Assembly (NCBI GenBank): GCA_947490615.1
Contig: CANLHK010000016.1
Span: forward strand, 1-52,394
DNA length: 52,394 bases
Source: Planctomycetaceae bacterium
Lineage (GTDB): Bacteria > Planctomycetota > Phycisphaerae > Phycisphaerales > SM1A02
Direction: 5' to 3'
Each line of letters starts with the position of its first letter. Positions within the stretch are counted from its first letter, which is position 1. The notes beneath the pieces were generated by a model. That model searched no databases, had not been told where the DNA came from, and saw nothing but the letters and a program-made list of their open reading frames with translations. The position numbers were made by a program, and so were the translations under genes. This document shows, in pieces, positions 44,111 to 52,394 of this stretch.

Positions 44111-45407
44111 TCAGTACGCGTCGCAGCACGCACCGGCGAGCCTCTCGGCTGCGCACGGGCGCTTCCGTCGCGCTGTTGGCGGGATACAGGACATACGCGT
44201 CTTCCACGATCTCCCAGACATTTCCGTGCGTCTCAAGGAATCCCCATGGATTCGCGGCAAGGCTCCCGCAACGAACTGGCGCAACGCGCTCGCAAGAGAC
44301 TCGCCCCGCGCCGAGTACATCGCCAATTGAATAGGCCGTCTTGGTGCCAGCTCTGCACGCGTACTCCCACTCCGCTTCACTAGGAAGTCGAAGCGCCCCC
44401 CGCCACGGCAGCGTGAACTCTTCCTAGAGGATGCTCCACGAGAGGTTGTCGACTGGGCGCTGATCGTCGTCGGGAAGTCCACCCCTGCGTCCCGTGAGCG
44501 CCAACCATTCAGCGCAGGAGACCTCGTTCTGCGAGAGGTAATAGGCGCTGCAGATGTTGCGCGTGTGCTGCGCCTCGTCAATGTTGCGCCCGCTTCCGTC
44601 TCGGGCGAACCCATCATGAACTCCCCTGGCGGCACGAGCAACATCACGATGCCGCTCACGGGGTGCTTGATCTTCCAGGGCTTCCCCGTTGCCACGATTC
44701 TCTCGCGCGAGGTCTGCTACCGCGATACCGCGCGCGCTCGGTGTCGGCGGATCCACTTCGCGGATGATCCGCTGGATCTCGCGATATGCCTTCGATCGCA
44801 GCTCCTTCGGATCGAAGGGAAGAACTCCCGTGAGGAGTTCGTAGAGAAGCACGCCAAAGGAATAGTCATCGCTGCGGGTGTCGATGTCGGTCGCATCGGG
44901 ATCAGCCTGCTCAGGACTCATGTATTCAGGTGTCCCGATCATCTGACCAGTCTCGGTGAACACCGTGTGCTCTGCGAGTCAGTGAGAGAGCGCTTTCGCG
45001 ACGCCAAAGTTGATGACGATGGCGTGAAGCTTGTTCTCTTCGCCGCGAGTCACGAGCACATTGGATGGCTTCAAATCACGGTGGACGATGTTCGGATGGT
45101 TCATCACCGCGAGCGCCTGCCGCTCCTGCTCGAAGCGCGCGACGACTTGCTTCGAATTCAGCCCAAGATGGACAAGCTTCAGCGCCAGGCGCTGCACGAA
45201 GGGATGGCGACGCTCAGCGAGCCACACGGTGCCGAAGCCGCGTTCGCCGAGCACGGAAATCAGGTGATAGGGACCGATCGCGTCGCCCGCGCGTTCGACG
45301 ACGCGATTGGCGTCCGAGTTGGGCATCGGGAGATGGCGTGCCACGGCCTCGTCCCATCCAGGAGAGAGGTCGGCCGTTCGATCCGTATCATCGATATCCC
45401 CGAGCAT
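44111..45407 (-). pseudogene. Degraded Ser/Thr kinase-FGE fusion
   Basis: A minus-strand remnant of a planctomycete Ser/Thr kinase fused to a formylglycine-generating-enzyme (SUMF1-like) domain. Kinase pieces: glycine loop with a Gly replaced (LGERGFGTVWLAERR), VAIK-like LALK, then AVMNHPNIV joined straight to HRDLKPSN (about 40-60 residues missing), and NFG instead of DFG. A stop follows (44979-44981, in frame), then TETGQMIGTPEYMSPEQADP. A frameshift leads to HPVSGIVMLLVPPGEFMMGS, and a second shift back to NICSAYYLSQNEVSCAEWLAL. A further stop (44424-44426) precedes LPSEAEWEYACRAG and ETHGNVWEIVEDAY. Clearly non-functional. Confidence 0.9.
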
Positions 45408-45464
45408 GGCGGCACTCTGTGCATCGCCGCTGCCGATTTCAAGCCCACAGGTACTGCCAGCGCG

Positions 45465-46460
45465 TCACACCAGCTTGGGGAAACTGGGCTGGCCCTGCTC
45501 GTTGGGCTTGGCGGCGAGGTCCTTGACGACCTTCACGAGATCCTTGACATGCTGCACGGACTCCTTCAGGAGTGGCGCCTCAGCCTCATTGAGCTTGACC
45601 TCAACGATCTTCTCCATGCCGCCCTTCCCGAGCACGCAGGGCACGCCCACGAAGTACCCAGCACCCTTCGCTCCTGGCGCGACGCCATACTCGTTCTCGC
45701 AGTAGGCAGCGCAAGGGAGAATGCGCTTCTTGTCCTTGATGATCGCCTCGGACATCTGGATGACACCCGATGCGGGCGCGTAGTACGCCGAGGTTCCCAT
45801 GAGCTGCACGATCTCGCCGCCGCCGACCTTGGCGCGTTGCACGCACTTGTCGATGACTTCCTTCGAAAGCAGCTGATCGATGGGGATGCCGTGCACGCTC
45901 GTGAAGCGCGGCAGCGGCACCATGTCGTCGCCGTGTCCACCGAGGAGCAACGCTTGGATGTCCTCAATCGAGCAACCGAGTTCGAGCGAGAGGAAAGCGC
46001 GGAAGCGCGCGACATCGAGGCAGCCCGCTTGGCCAAGCACGCGGCTCGCTGGAAATCCAGATGCCTTCCACGCGGTGTACACCATGGCATCGAGTGGGTT
46101 CGAGAGCACGATGATGATCGAGTTCGGCGCATGCGCCGCGACCTTCTCAGCCACGCTCGAAACGATGCCCATGTTCGTCACGATCAAATCGTCGCGGCTC
46201 ATGCCTGGCTTGCGAGGAATGCCCGCGGTGATGACCACGATGTCGCTGCCCTCGATGAGCGTGTAGTCGCTGCCGCCAGTGATCTTGCAGTCGAACCCCT
46301 CGATCGGCGCGCTCTCGTACAGATCGAGCGCCTTGCCTTTGGCGACGCCGTCGGCAATGTCGATGAGGACGATGTCCCCGAGTTCCTTCGAGGCGGCCCA
46401 AACAGCGCAGGCAGCACCAGTGTTGCCTGCTCCAATGATCGAGATCTTCGCGCGACGCAT
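45465..46460 (-). CDS. mdh: Malate dehydrogenase
   Basis: A 331-residue NAD-dependent enzyme of the TCA cycle. The Rossmann loop is SIIGAGNTGAACAVW (residues ~5-20). The catalytic region includes GIPRKPGMSRDDL, VLSNPLDAMVYTAWKASGF and LLGGHGDDMVPLPRFTSV. It is of the lactate/malate dehydrogenase LDH-like MDH branch. Start ATG 46460 has GGAG 9 nt upstream. It lies next to the kinase-FGE pseudogene. Confidence 0.95.
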   Translation of the reverse strand: MRRAKISIIGAGNTGAACAVWAASKELGDIVLIDIADGVAKGKALDLYESAPIEGFDCKITGGSDYTLIEGSDIVVITAGIPRKPGMSRDDLIVTNMGIVSSVAEKVAAHAPNSIIIVLSNPLDAMVYTAWKASGFPASRVLGQAGCLDVARFRAFLSLELGCSIEDIQALLLGGHGDDMVPLPRFTSVHGIPIDQLLSKEVIDKCVQRAKVGGGEIVQLMGTSAYYAPASGVIQMSEAIIKDKKRILPCAAYCENEYGVAPGAKGAGYFVGVPCVLGKGGMEKIVEVKLNEAEAPLLKESVQHVKDLVKVVKDLAAKPNEQGQPSFPKLV

Positions 46461-46608
46461 GTGACGGGACTCCAAAGCGGTCATGAAAATAGGTAGACAG
46501 TCAACCTCGCGCGGCGCGCGAAGGGGCGGCGATCATAGCGGCTCGAGCGTCGCGCACGGCCGCTCATGAAGGACTCTTGCACTCACGAGGCTCCGATCCC
46601 TTTCCCAC

Positions 46609-46645
46609 AAAAAGAAACGCAGCCGCCACGAATGACGACTGCGTT
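46609..46645 (-). terminator. Rho-independent terminator of tRNA-Ile
   Basis: On the minus strand AACGCAG pairs with CTGCGTT (outer stem 46616-46645, with additional inner G.U-containing pairs), followed by TCTTTTT. Confidence 0.75.
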
Positions 46646-46648
46646 GCA

Positions 46649-46722
46649 TGGGCCAGAAAGGACTCGAACCTTCGACCTCACCCTTATCAGGGGTGTGCTC
46701 TAGCCAACTGAGCTACTAGCCC
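46649..46722 (-). tRNA. tRNA-Ile (anticodon GAU)
   Basis: Minus-strand cloverleaf: acceptor GGGCTAG/CTGGCCC, D arm GCTC...GAGC, anticodon arm CACCC-CTGATAA-GGGTG with anticodon GAT, T arm GAAGG-TTCGAGT-CCTTT, discriminator A. CCA is not encoded. It stands alone with its own promoter and terminator. Confidence 0.96.
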
Positions 46723-46747
46723 GTTACGCCCGTTTGACGGGTCGCGA

Positions 46748-46776
46748 AGTGTACCGAAGCCGATCCACCACTGCAA
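46748..46776 (-). promoter_or_regulatory. Promoter of tRNA-Ile
   Basis: On the minus strand TTGCAG (46776-46771), 17-bp spacer, TACACT (46753-46748). Confidence 0.65.
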
Positions 46777-46837
46777 CGGCTTTGAATCGCAGGGCTCCGC
46801 ATGCTGTGCGATGCGCACGCGCGCTGCAATCGACGCG

Positions 46838-47857
46838 TTACCACGCAGCGAGATCACCAACGAGGGGTTCCACAAGGTCCTTCATGGAGACGATCCCCAA
46901 GGGTGTGTCGACGCGGTCGCCGACGACCGCAAGTTGGACGCGCTCGCGCCGCATTCGTCCGATGGCATCCAGCGCTGTGACCGTAGGACTGAGCAACAAG
47001 ACGGGTCTTGTGATGGCTTCAGTGGATTCTGCTGCGCGCGCAATGTGATCAATCGCAGCAATGATCCCCGTGATGCGCCCTGACGGATCGACGACGGGAA
47101 GCCGACTCGCACCCGAACTGAGAAACCGCTGCGCGCGCTCCGCTGGAGTTGCGGTGGTCAGAACGAATGCGATGGATTTCCACGGGCGCATTTCTTGTCC
47201 GACCGTGATGCCACGCATCGTGAACACCCGATCGGCGAATCCAAGCTGTGCTTCACTGAGTCCCTCAAATCCCGCGCCTTCAGCGAGCAACGCGGCGACC
47301 CGTGCGCGCGACTCTCGACGCTCGCCTCCAGTCTTTCCGCCGAAGATCCTCGTCGCGGCAGCACCGAGCGCGTTGACCAGCGGAACGACGCCAGTCCAAC
47401 ACAACGTGAGACGCAGCACCGTGAGCAACCCCGCATAGCGCGGCATCCAACGATCGGCGTGAACACGAAAGAGGTCCTTCGGCAGCACCTCACCAAACAG
47501 GAACACAACGGGGACGAGCACCAGCAACTCCAACGCGACCGCTTTGACTGGGCCAAATCCGAACCCGTCGAAGATCTGCGCCACACCAAAGCTCGCGACC
47601 CAACCCGCGAGTGCATTGGCGACAAGGAGGGTCGACAGCAACCTCCTCGGTTGCGCACACTCACGCGCGAGCCGTGCCGCCGACGAATCGCCCCGAGACG
47701 CGCGAATCGCGAGGCGCACATGAGACAAGGAGTACATCCCTGTCTCGAGTCCCGCAAGAACTCCAGCGCTCGCAATTCCGAGCAGAGCGATCGCACCAAA
47801 ACTGATTGCAGCGTCGAGCCCCATCGAATCTGCGGTAAGGGCGAGCAAGAGTGTCAT
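46838..47857 (-). CDS. CNNM-domain protein with CBS pair (CorC-like)
   Basis: A 339-residue membrane protein. The N-terminal DUF21/CNNM membrane domain has LAGLETGMYSLSHVRL, LLVANALAGWVASFG and VVFLFGEVLPKDLF. A CBS-type tail follows (ASRLPVVDPSGRITGIIAA, VQLAVVGDRVDTPLGIVSMKDLVEPL). Likely involved in magnesium homeostasis or export, as in CorC/CNNM proteins. The start overlaps the upstream CNNM gene stop by 4 bp (ATGA). Shorter than its neighbour: no CorC/HlyC C-terminal domain. Confidence 0.88.
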   Translation of the reverse strand: MTLLLALTADSMGLDAAISFGAIALLGIASAGVLAGLETGMYSLSHVRLAIRASRGDSSAARLARECAQPRRLLSTLLVANALAGWVASFGVAQIFDGFGFGPVKAVALELLVLVPVVFLFGEVLPKDLFRVHADRWMPRYAGLLTVLRLTLCWTGVVPLVNALGAAATRIFGGKTGGERRESRARVAALLAEGAGFEGLSEAQLGFADRVFTMRGITVGQEMRPWKSIAFVLTTATPAERAQRFLSSGASRLPVVDPSGRITGIIAAIDHIARAAESTEAITRPVLLLSPTVTALDAIGRMRRERVQLAVVGDRVDTPLGIVSMKDLVEPLVGDLAAW

Positions 47858-49143
47858 GGCGCCATCCTTCGCTCGAGCGAGACCAGAACACTCTTGATTC
47901 GCACGCCCATGACGGCTTCCACTTCCATACGAACATTGGCAAGCTCAACACGATCTCCAACGCGGGCGAGCCTCGAGAGCCGCTGCATCACGATTCCGGC
48001 GACGGTGCTCGACCGCGGACTGACGACACGCTCGCCAAAAATCTCGCTCCAACGGGCGACGCTCATCTCTCCGCTGACTCTCCAAACGCCCGAGCTCACT
48101 TCGATCGGCGCGTCCACCGCTTGCTCGCCGATGTCAGCGATGTCCCCGACGATCTCCTCGACGCAATCTTCGAGCGCCACGATCCCTGCTGTCCCTCCGT
48201 ACTCATCGACTGCGATAGCAAGCTTGCTCCCTGTACGGCGAAAGTGCTCAAGCAACTGCTCAAGCGACGCCAATTCGGGAACAAACCGTGCTGGCTCGAT
48301 GCACTCCGCGCGCGCGGGTCGATCCGCCGCAAGCAGGTACCGCTTGAGCTGCAGCACGCCGACGACGTCGTCGACATCGCGCCCGATGATGGGAAGGTGC
48401 GTGAGCCGCGCCCGCGTACAGACCGCGACGATCTCGCTGTCGTCGTCGTCCGATGCCACGAACGACATGTCTACCCGAGGGGTCATGACATCCCGCACGC
48501 GCAATCGGCGCAATCGCATGACGCCTTCGATTGCCTCGCGCTCCCGCGAGTCGATCGACCCCTCGCGTGCGGACTGCTCGAGCAACGCAGCGAGTTCATC
48601 GGGATCTACGATTCCAGCAGGCGCCGCTCCCGCGGCAAGGCGTCCGAGCGGAGCCAGCACCCAGCGATCCAATCCGCGGGCCATTGGCGCCATCGCCGTG
48701 CAAAGGAGGGCAACAGGCGTCACTGCGGCTCGAGCGGATCGCACGCGATCCGCGTTTCCAATCAGTTTGGGAAGCACTTCGGCCGACAGCACCATGCCAA
48801 AAAACGAGACGACGGCGAGCAGGAGAGAAATTGTGAGATTGCTCTCGAGTCGCGTCACGAGAACAGTACTCACCACGAGGTACGCGATACTCGCGACAAG
48901 CGAGCCAACCATCGTGTTCACCAACAACAATCGAGGCTTGGCCAAGAGACCATCTACCAACAATGCAGCGCTGGGGTCGCGCTTCCGCAAGCCGAGCCGC
49001 TCTGCGGGAGTCAAAGCGAAGAAGGTTGTCTCAACGAACGAAAAAAACGCCATCGCGGCGAGCAATGGAAAGAGCAACAGCGACAGCCCGACATCGACCG
49101 CGGTGAACTCCGTGCCACTCAGGGCTGTGGCGAATTCGGTCAT
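47854..49143 (-). CDS. CNNM-CBS-CorC/HlyC transporter-associated protein
   Basis: A 429-residue protein with a CNNM membrane domain (FFSFVETTFFALTPAERL, FGMVLSAEVLPKLI), a CBS pair (RVRDVMTPRVDMSFVASDD, HLPIIGRDVDDVVGVLQLKRYL), and a C-terminal CorC_HlyC domain (AVDEYGGTAGIVALEDCVEEIVGDI). Probable Mg2+/Co2+ efflux-associated protein. Its start overlaps the hscB-like stop and its stop overlaps the next CNNM start (both ATGA), so the three genes are one coupled operon. Confidence 0.92.
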   Translation of the reverse strand: MTEFATALSGTEFTAVDVGLSLLLFPLLAAMAFFSFVETTFFALTPAERLGLRKRDPSAALLVDGLLAKPRLLLVNTMVGSLVASIAYLVVSTVLVTRLESNLTISLLLAVVSFFGMVLSAEVLPKLIGNADRVRSARAAVTPVALLCTAMAPMARGLDRWVLAPLGRLAAGAAPAGIVDPDELAALLEQSAREGSIDSREREAIEGVMRLRRLRVRDVMTPRVDMSFVASDDDDSEIVAVCTRARLTHLPIIGRDVDDVVGVLQLKRYLLAADRPARAECIEPARFVPELASLEQLLEHFRRTGSKLAIAVDEYGGTAGIVALEDCVEEIVGDIADIGEQAVDAPIEVSSGVWRVSGEMSVARWSEIFGERVVSPRSSTVAGIVMQRLSRLARVGDRVELANVRMEVEAVMGVRIKSVLVSLERRMAP

Positions 49144-49649
49144 GAACCTGACGCCTCACGCTCAAGTTGCTCCATCATCCGTTCGTACCCTCGGACAACC
49201 TGCAATTGAACTCGCACCTCCCGCGCGTCGACCTCCGAGATACTTTCGTCGCGCACGCGAGCGAACGCACACTGAATGACCTCGATCGCCTCCATGCGGC
49301 CCGCCTGTGCCTCCCCAATGAGTGCGCCATGCTCCGCACAACCGATCTCTGCCGCGTCGGCGCGCTCTCGCAACTCAATCATCGCTGCGAGAAATCCTAA
49401 TGGCGGCGCGACCGGGCCCACGACTGGCGCGCCCCACCGCGCGAGGAGGGCCTCAGCGCGCCGAACAGGGTCCGACAGAACGATGAGCGCGGCGTTTTCC
49501 AGCGCACTCTGCGAGACTGATCCCCCCGCGTCGGGATGCGAACCTGACGCTCTTCGCAGCCAGGCGGCCCGAAGTGTGCTCGGATCGAGGTCGAACCGCG
49601 GCGGAACGCCGAGCGCGTCAAATGGGTCAAGGTGCAACGGGCTGGTCAT
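49140..49649 (-). CDS. HscB-like J-domain cochaperone
   Basis: A 169-residue protein. The J domain starts DPFDALGVPPRFDLDPSTLRAAWLRRA and contains the HPD motif in SGSHPDAGG (~residue 38). The C-terminal half has DPVRRAEALLARWG and PLGFLAAMIELRERADA, matching HscB rather than DnaJ. HscB cooperates with HscA in iron-sulfur cluster transfer, but no isc/hscA genes are in the window. TAGGAA precedes ATG 49649. Confidence 0.78.
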   Translation of the reverse strand: MTSPLHLDPFDALGVPPRFDLDPSTLRAAWLRRASGSHPDAGGSVSQSALENAALIVLSDPVRRAEALLARWGAPVVGPVAPPLGFLAAMIELRERADAAEIGCAEHGALIGEAQAGRMEAIEVIQCAFARVRDESISEVDAREVRVQLQVVRGYERMMEQLEREASGS

Positions 49650-49909
49650 CGAAACCGATTCCTACTTCATCGGATGGTGAGAATTATCGGCAATCCACGC
49701 ACAGAACCATGACGCGCAGCCGAAACGCAGCCACTCAAACCCGATACCCAACCCCCGAGATTCCTCGGCGACTCAGGTTGACATCTCCAAAACCCTGTAT
49801 GCTCACCCACTGACCGCACCACTGACCGTCAGTCCACTGCGCGTCGAGAACCCACAGCCACGCATGAAGAAATGCACTCAGTGGCTCGACCTGGCCTAGG
49901 AGGCCAGAC
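49650..49909. other. Upstream region of the RRM gene
   Basis: About 260 bp between the hscB-like start and the first RRM gene. It contains a TTGACA (49777-49782) but with only 14 bp to a TATGCT, so I do not call a promoter. No coding signal. Confidence 0.5.
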
Positions 49910-50428
49910 ATGTTCAAGCTCTTTGTCGGAAATCTCAATTATCGTACGACGCCAGATGGCCTTCGCGAAATCTTTTCGGCTCACGGAGAGGTGCTGGATG
50001 TCTTCATCGGAACAGACCGCGAGACTGGCCGCTCGCGAGGTTTCGGCTTCGTGACCATGGGTTCCAAGGAGGCCGGTGCGGCCGCCATTGAGAACCTCAA
50101 CGGCAAGGAATTCGAGAGCCGCGCTCTCGTTGTTAACGAGGCTCAGCCCCGCGCTCCGCGTCCGGGTGGAGGCTTCGGTGGCGGCGGTGGTAGTGGCGGC
50201 GGCGGTGGCGGTGGACGCGGCTTCGGCGGCGGCGGCGGAGGCGGCGGCGGTGGCCGCGGCTTCGGCGGCGGCGGTGGTGGCGGCGGACGCGGCTTCGGTG
50301 GTGGCGGCGGCGGTGGTGGCTTCGGCGGCGGTGGCCGCGGTGGCGACTTCGGCGGTCGTGGCGGCGGACGCGATCACGATCGCGCTCCATCCAATCCACG
50401 GAACAGCCAATTCGACGGCGGCTGGTGA
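49910..50428 (+). CDS. RRM RNA-binding protein with glycine-rich tail
   Basis: A 172-residue protein. The RNA recognition motif spans ~1-80, with RNP2 LFVGNLNY and RNP1 RGFGFVTM exactly placed. The tail from ~90 to 155 is (R)GFGGGG low-complexity sequence, like bacterial Rbp proteins that bind RNA and may form assemblies. AGGAGG directly upstream is a strong ribosome-binding site. It is followed by a strong terminator. Likely a post-transcriptional regulator, often cold-responsive in related bacteria (inference). Confidence 0.93.
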   Translation: MFKLFVGNLNYRTTPDGLREIFSAHGEVLDVFIGTDRETGRSRGFGFVTMGSKEAGAAAIENLNGKEFESRALVVNEAQPRAPRPGGGFGGGGGSGGGGGGGRGFGGGGGGGGGGRGFGGGGGGGGRGFGGGGGGGGFGGGGRGGDFGGRGGGRDHDRAPSNPRNSQFDGGW

Positions 50429-50490
50429 TCCAGCTGGCTTGAGCATCACTCAAGCGGTTCTGAACTCAGAATCTCAGATCAACAACTAGA

Positions 50491-50528
50491 CACAACGCGT
50501 GCGCCTCAGCGCACGCGTTGTGCTTTTT
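50491..50528 (+). terminator. Rho-independent terminator of the RRM gene
   Basis: A perfect 14-bp stem (50491-50504 with 50509-50522, CTCA loop) followed by CTTTTT. Confidence 0.95.
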
Positions 50529-50700
50529 CACGATGAGCATCACGACCGATCGATCCCACGGTCACTGACACCGCCACCACAGCTGGGGGACTCCGTTGGC
50601 GCAGGCCAATGGACCAGAGCTTCGGACAGTCAGGTAGCTCTCTAGTGCCGGCACATGCTCCCAATGAGTCTGACGCGCGACCTCACGGAGAACCTGCAGC

Positions 50701-51330
50701 TCATTGAGTTGGATCTGTACCGCGCTCTACCTGAGAACCGTCGGGGGGTATCGCGCGCTCCCCAGGTTTTCGAGGTTGAATTGGTGGTCCCTGTGATGGT
50801 GCCCCCTCCGCAGCCGGCCTCCCGATAGGTCTGGACGACGGACCTCCCAACCGCGAAGAGCTGGAAGAACCACCCGACCCAGCAACGCCTCCGGCTCCCG
50901 ATTGGCCCGTAGGTGGCCCGCCACTCATTCCGCTCGAACCAGAGCCTCGCGGACCTCGGTTCACACCTCGTCGCACGCTTCCACCACCACGCACAGTACC
51001 GGCGCGACCGCCTCCACCCTGCCGATTGAAATGTGGTCCGAAAGGACCCTGCCGGGTCTCCTTGGCAGCCTTCGCGGCAGCTTGCCCCTTCTTCATGACC
51101 TCGTTGATTGTGAGCGTCTTCCCCAACAATCGCTTGCCCTGGGTCGCCTTCACCGCCGCACGGCCAATCTCTGGATCGCGGACCATGATGATGGCGAATC
51201 CCTTCGGCTTGGCGCTCGCAGGATCATTCACCAGCACGGCATCTTCGATCGTCACAAAGGGCGAAAACAACTCTCGCACCTGCTCGATTTTGACGCGAGG
51301 GTCCAGGTTTCCCACATAGATCTTGAACAT
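50701..51330 (-). CDS. Second RRM RNA-binding protein
   Basis: A 209-residue protein. The RRM has RNP2 IYVGNLDP and RNP1-like KGFAIIMV (weaker than the neighbour's, FGF replaced). The tail is Gly/Arg/Ser/Pro-rich with GGGG and RG/RP stretches. ATG 51330 is chosen since it places RNP2 at the N terminus. It is convergent with the other RRM gene; the two may act together or antagonise (inference). Confidence 0.85.
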   Translation of the reverse strand: MFKIYVGNLDPRVKIEQVRELFSPFVTIEDAVLVNDPASAKPKGFAIIMVRDPEIGRAAVKATQGKRLLGKTLTINEVMKKGQAAAKAAKETRQGPFGPHFNRQGGGGRAGTVRGGGSVRRGVNRGPRGSGSSGMSGGPPTGQSGAGGVAGSGGSSSSSRLGGPSSRPIGRPAAEGAPSQGPPIQPRKPGERAIPPDGSQVERGTDPTQ

Positions 51331-51720
51331 TGGCACAGTGAAGACTCCGTTGAACACAATGGGGGGATTGCTAGCCAAGGCTGAACTGCTTGCCAAGACT
51401 TCGCCCACCACAGGTCGCTGTCGGACCGCTGACACTTCAAGCCAGCGGCGGACAGAATTCAGTCTATCAATTCTTGTCGCCCTTCGCCGCCCCAGCACAT
51501 CTCTGCTCGATGACCGCCACTGCATCGGCACTTCGAGAGCATCCCCTTCTCAGGAATCTTCGAATTCGACTCCTGCCTCTTCCGCTAGATCGAATCCCGA
51601 TCTATGGAAGCCGCCCCTCTAGTCGGCGGCAAGGCGCCCAACTCAGGTTGAACGGATCACCCCGCTTCTCCGCCGTCCCAAGCCGACGATCCATGCGCCG
51701 CCACCAAAGAACAAGTAGCC
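51331..51720. other. Intergenic region between RRM gene and 5S rRNA
   Basis: About 390 bp without a convincing gene. The minus strand carries a possible extension of the RRM frame that lacks similarity. Confidence 0.5.
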
Positions 51721-51762
51721 AAAAATGAATAGGGCCTCCCCAGGTATTACCTGAGGAGGCCC
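51721..51762 (-). terminator. rRNA operon terminator
   Basis: GGGCCTCC.CAGGT pairs with ACCTG.GGAGGCCC (51732-51762). On the minus strand the hairpin is followed by TATTCATTTTT. Confidence 0.9.
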
Positions 51763-51766
51763 GTAA

Positions 51767-51874
51767 AGTCGGCGATAACCTACTTTCCCGCTGAGCAGTA
51801 TCATCGGCGACAAGGGCTTAACTTCTGTGTTCGAGATGGGAACAGGTGTGACCCCTTGTCCATGGTCACCGACA
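51767..51874 (-). rRNA. rrf: 5S ribosomal RNA
   Basis: On the minus strand GTCGGTGA (51873-51866) pairs with TCGCCGAC (51775-51768) as helix I. The conserved CCCATCTCGAACACAGAAGTTAAG core (shortened: CCCATCTCGAACAC) lies between. Ends are estimated to within a few nt. Confidence 0.93.
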
Positions 51875-52011
51875 AAGCCTGAATCGCCCGGTAGAGCGGT
51901 TCAGACAAGAATGCAAATTATGAGTATCGCACCAGATTCGAGCACACTGGCGACACCAGCAAACCAATCGAAGTCGTCTGAAGACGATTCTCCGATCACG
52001 AAAGCCGGTAG

Positions 52012-52394
<383 letters not shown>

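Noticed and set aside
44565-46496. A 643-residue plus-strand open frame
   Set aside because: It is antisense to the kinase-FGE pseudogene and mdh, both recognised on the minus strand.
47195-49279. A 694-residue plus-strand open frame
   Set aside because: Shadow of the two CNNM genes; Ser/Arg-rich composition typical of antisense in this GC range.
49777-49796. TTGACA/TATGCT promoter for the RRM gene
   Set aside because: The spacer is only 14 bp, outside the normal range.

Overview
The window looks like a chromosomal segment of a high-GC planctomycete, most likely of the class Phycisphaerae. This is inferred from family content. It has a Planctomycete-type cytochrome c (PSCyt1-like) membrane protein with leucine-rich repeats, a secreted protein with Asx/Asp-rich calcium-type repeats, a dockerin-like segment and a formylglycine-generating-enzyme (FGE) type domain. 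It also has a ruined Ser/Thr kinase-FGE fusion, HEAT-repeat exported proteins, a VWA protein and a divergent DnaA. I see no insertion sequence, prophage or CRISPR array.

Layout. 1-3.2 kb: the FGE-type exported protein (cut by the window edge) and a nucleotidyltransferase/winged-helix gene pair whose overlap is a 15-bp tandem repeat. 3.2-7.2 kb: arsR-arsM arsenic genes followed by a nucleoside-salvage group (tdk, a uridine-kinase-like gene, nupC). 7.2-16.1 kb: a beta-propeller TAT protein, the PSCyt1-like protein, ileS, a glycosyltransferase-like/methyltransferase fusion and a ZIP metal transporter. 16.2-24.8 kb: tRNA-Ala(CGC), mutS, a thioredoxin-like gene, a VWA protein, obgE, rpmA, an exported protein and a GNAT acetyltransferase with a tiny upstream reading frame. 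24.8-34.6 kb: a single perfect DnaA box and dnaA, an exported HEAT protein, a DegT-fold protein lacking its PLP residues, guaA, a membrane protein, a phosphoesterase and dprA.

34.6-45.4 kb: a membrane protein with about 23 tandem acidic tetrapeptides, divergent from a complete chemotaxis signalling operon (cheA-cheW-cheR-cheD-HDOD-cheY-cheX-cheB) without receptors, then the decayed kinase-FGE pseudogene. 45.4-52.4 kb: mdh, tRNA-Ile(GAU), an overlapping hscB-like/CNNM/CNNM operon, two convergent glycine-rich RRM proteins, and the 3' end of an rRNA operon (23S end, 5S, terminator) on the minus strand.

Two themes cross the window. First, many first-in-operon genes have a -10-like TAnnnT hexamer only 6-10 nt before the start codon, so they look leaderless, while genes inside operons carry Shine-Dalgarno sequences. 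Second, short in-frame tandem repeats (12 or 15 bp units) recur inside or between genes. The best candidates for new biology are the nucleotidyltransferase/winged-helix pair, the tetrapeptide-repeat membrane protein beside cheA, and the DegT pseudoenzyme coupled to the HEAT protein.
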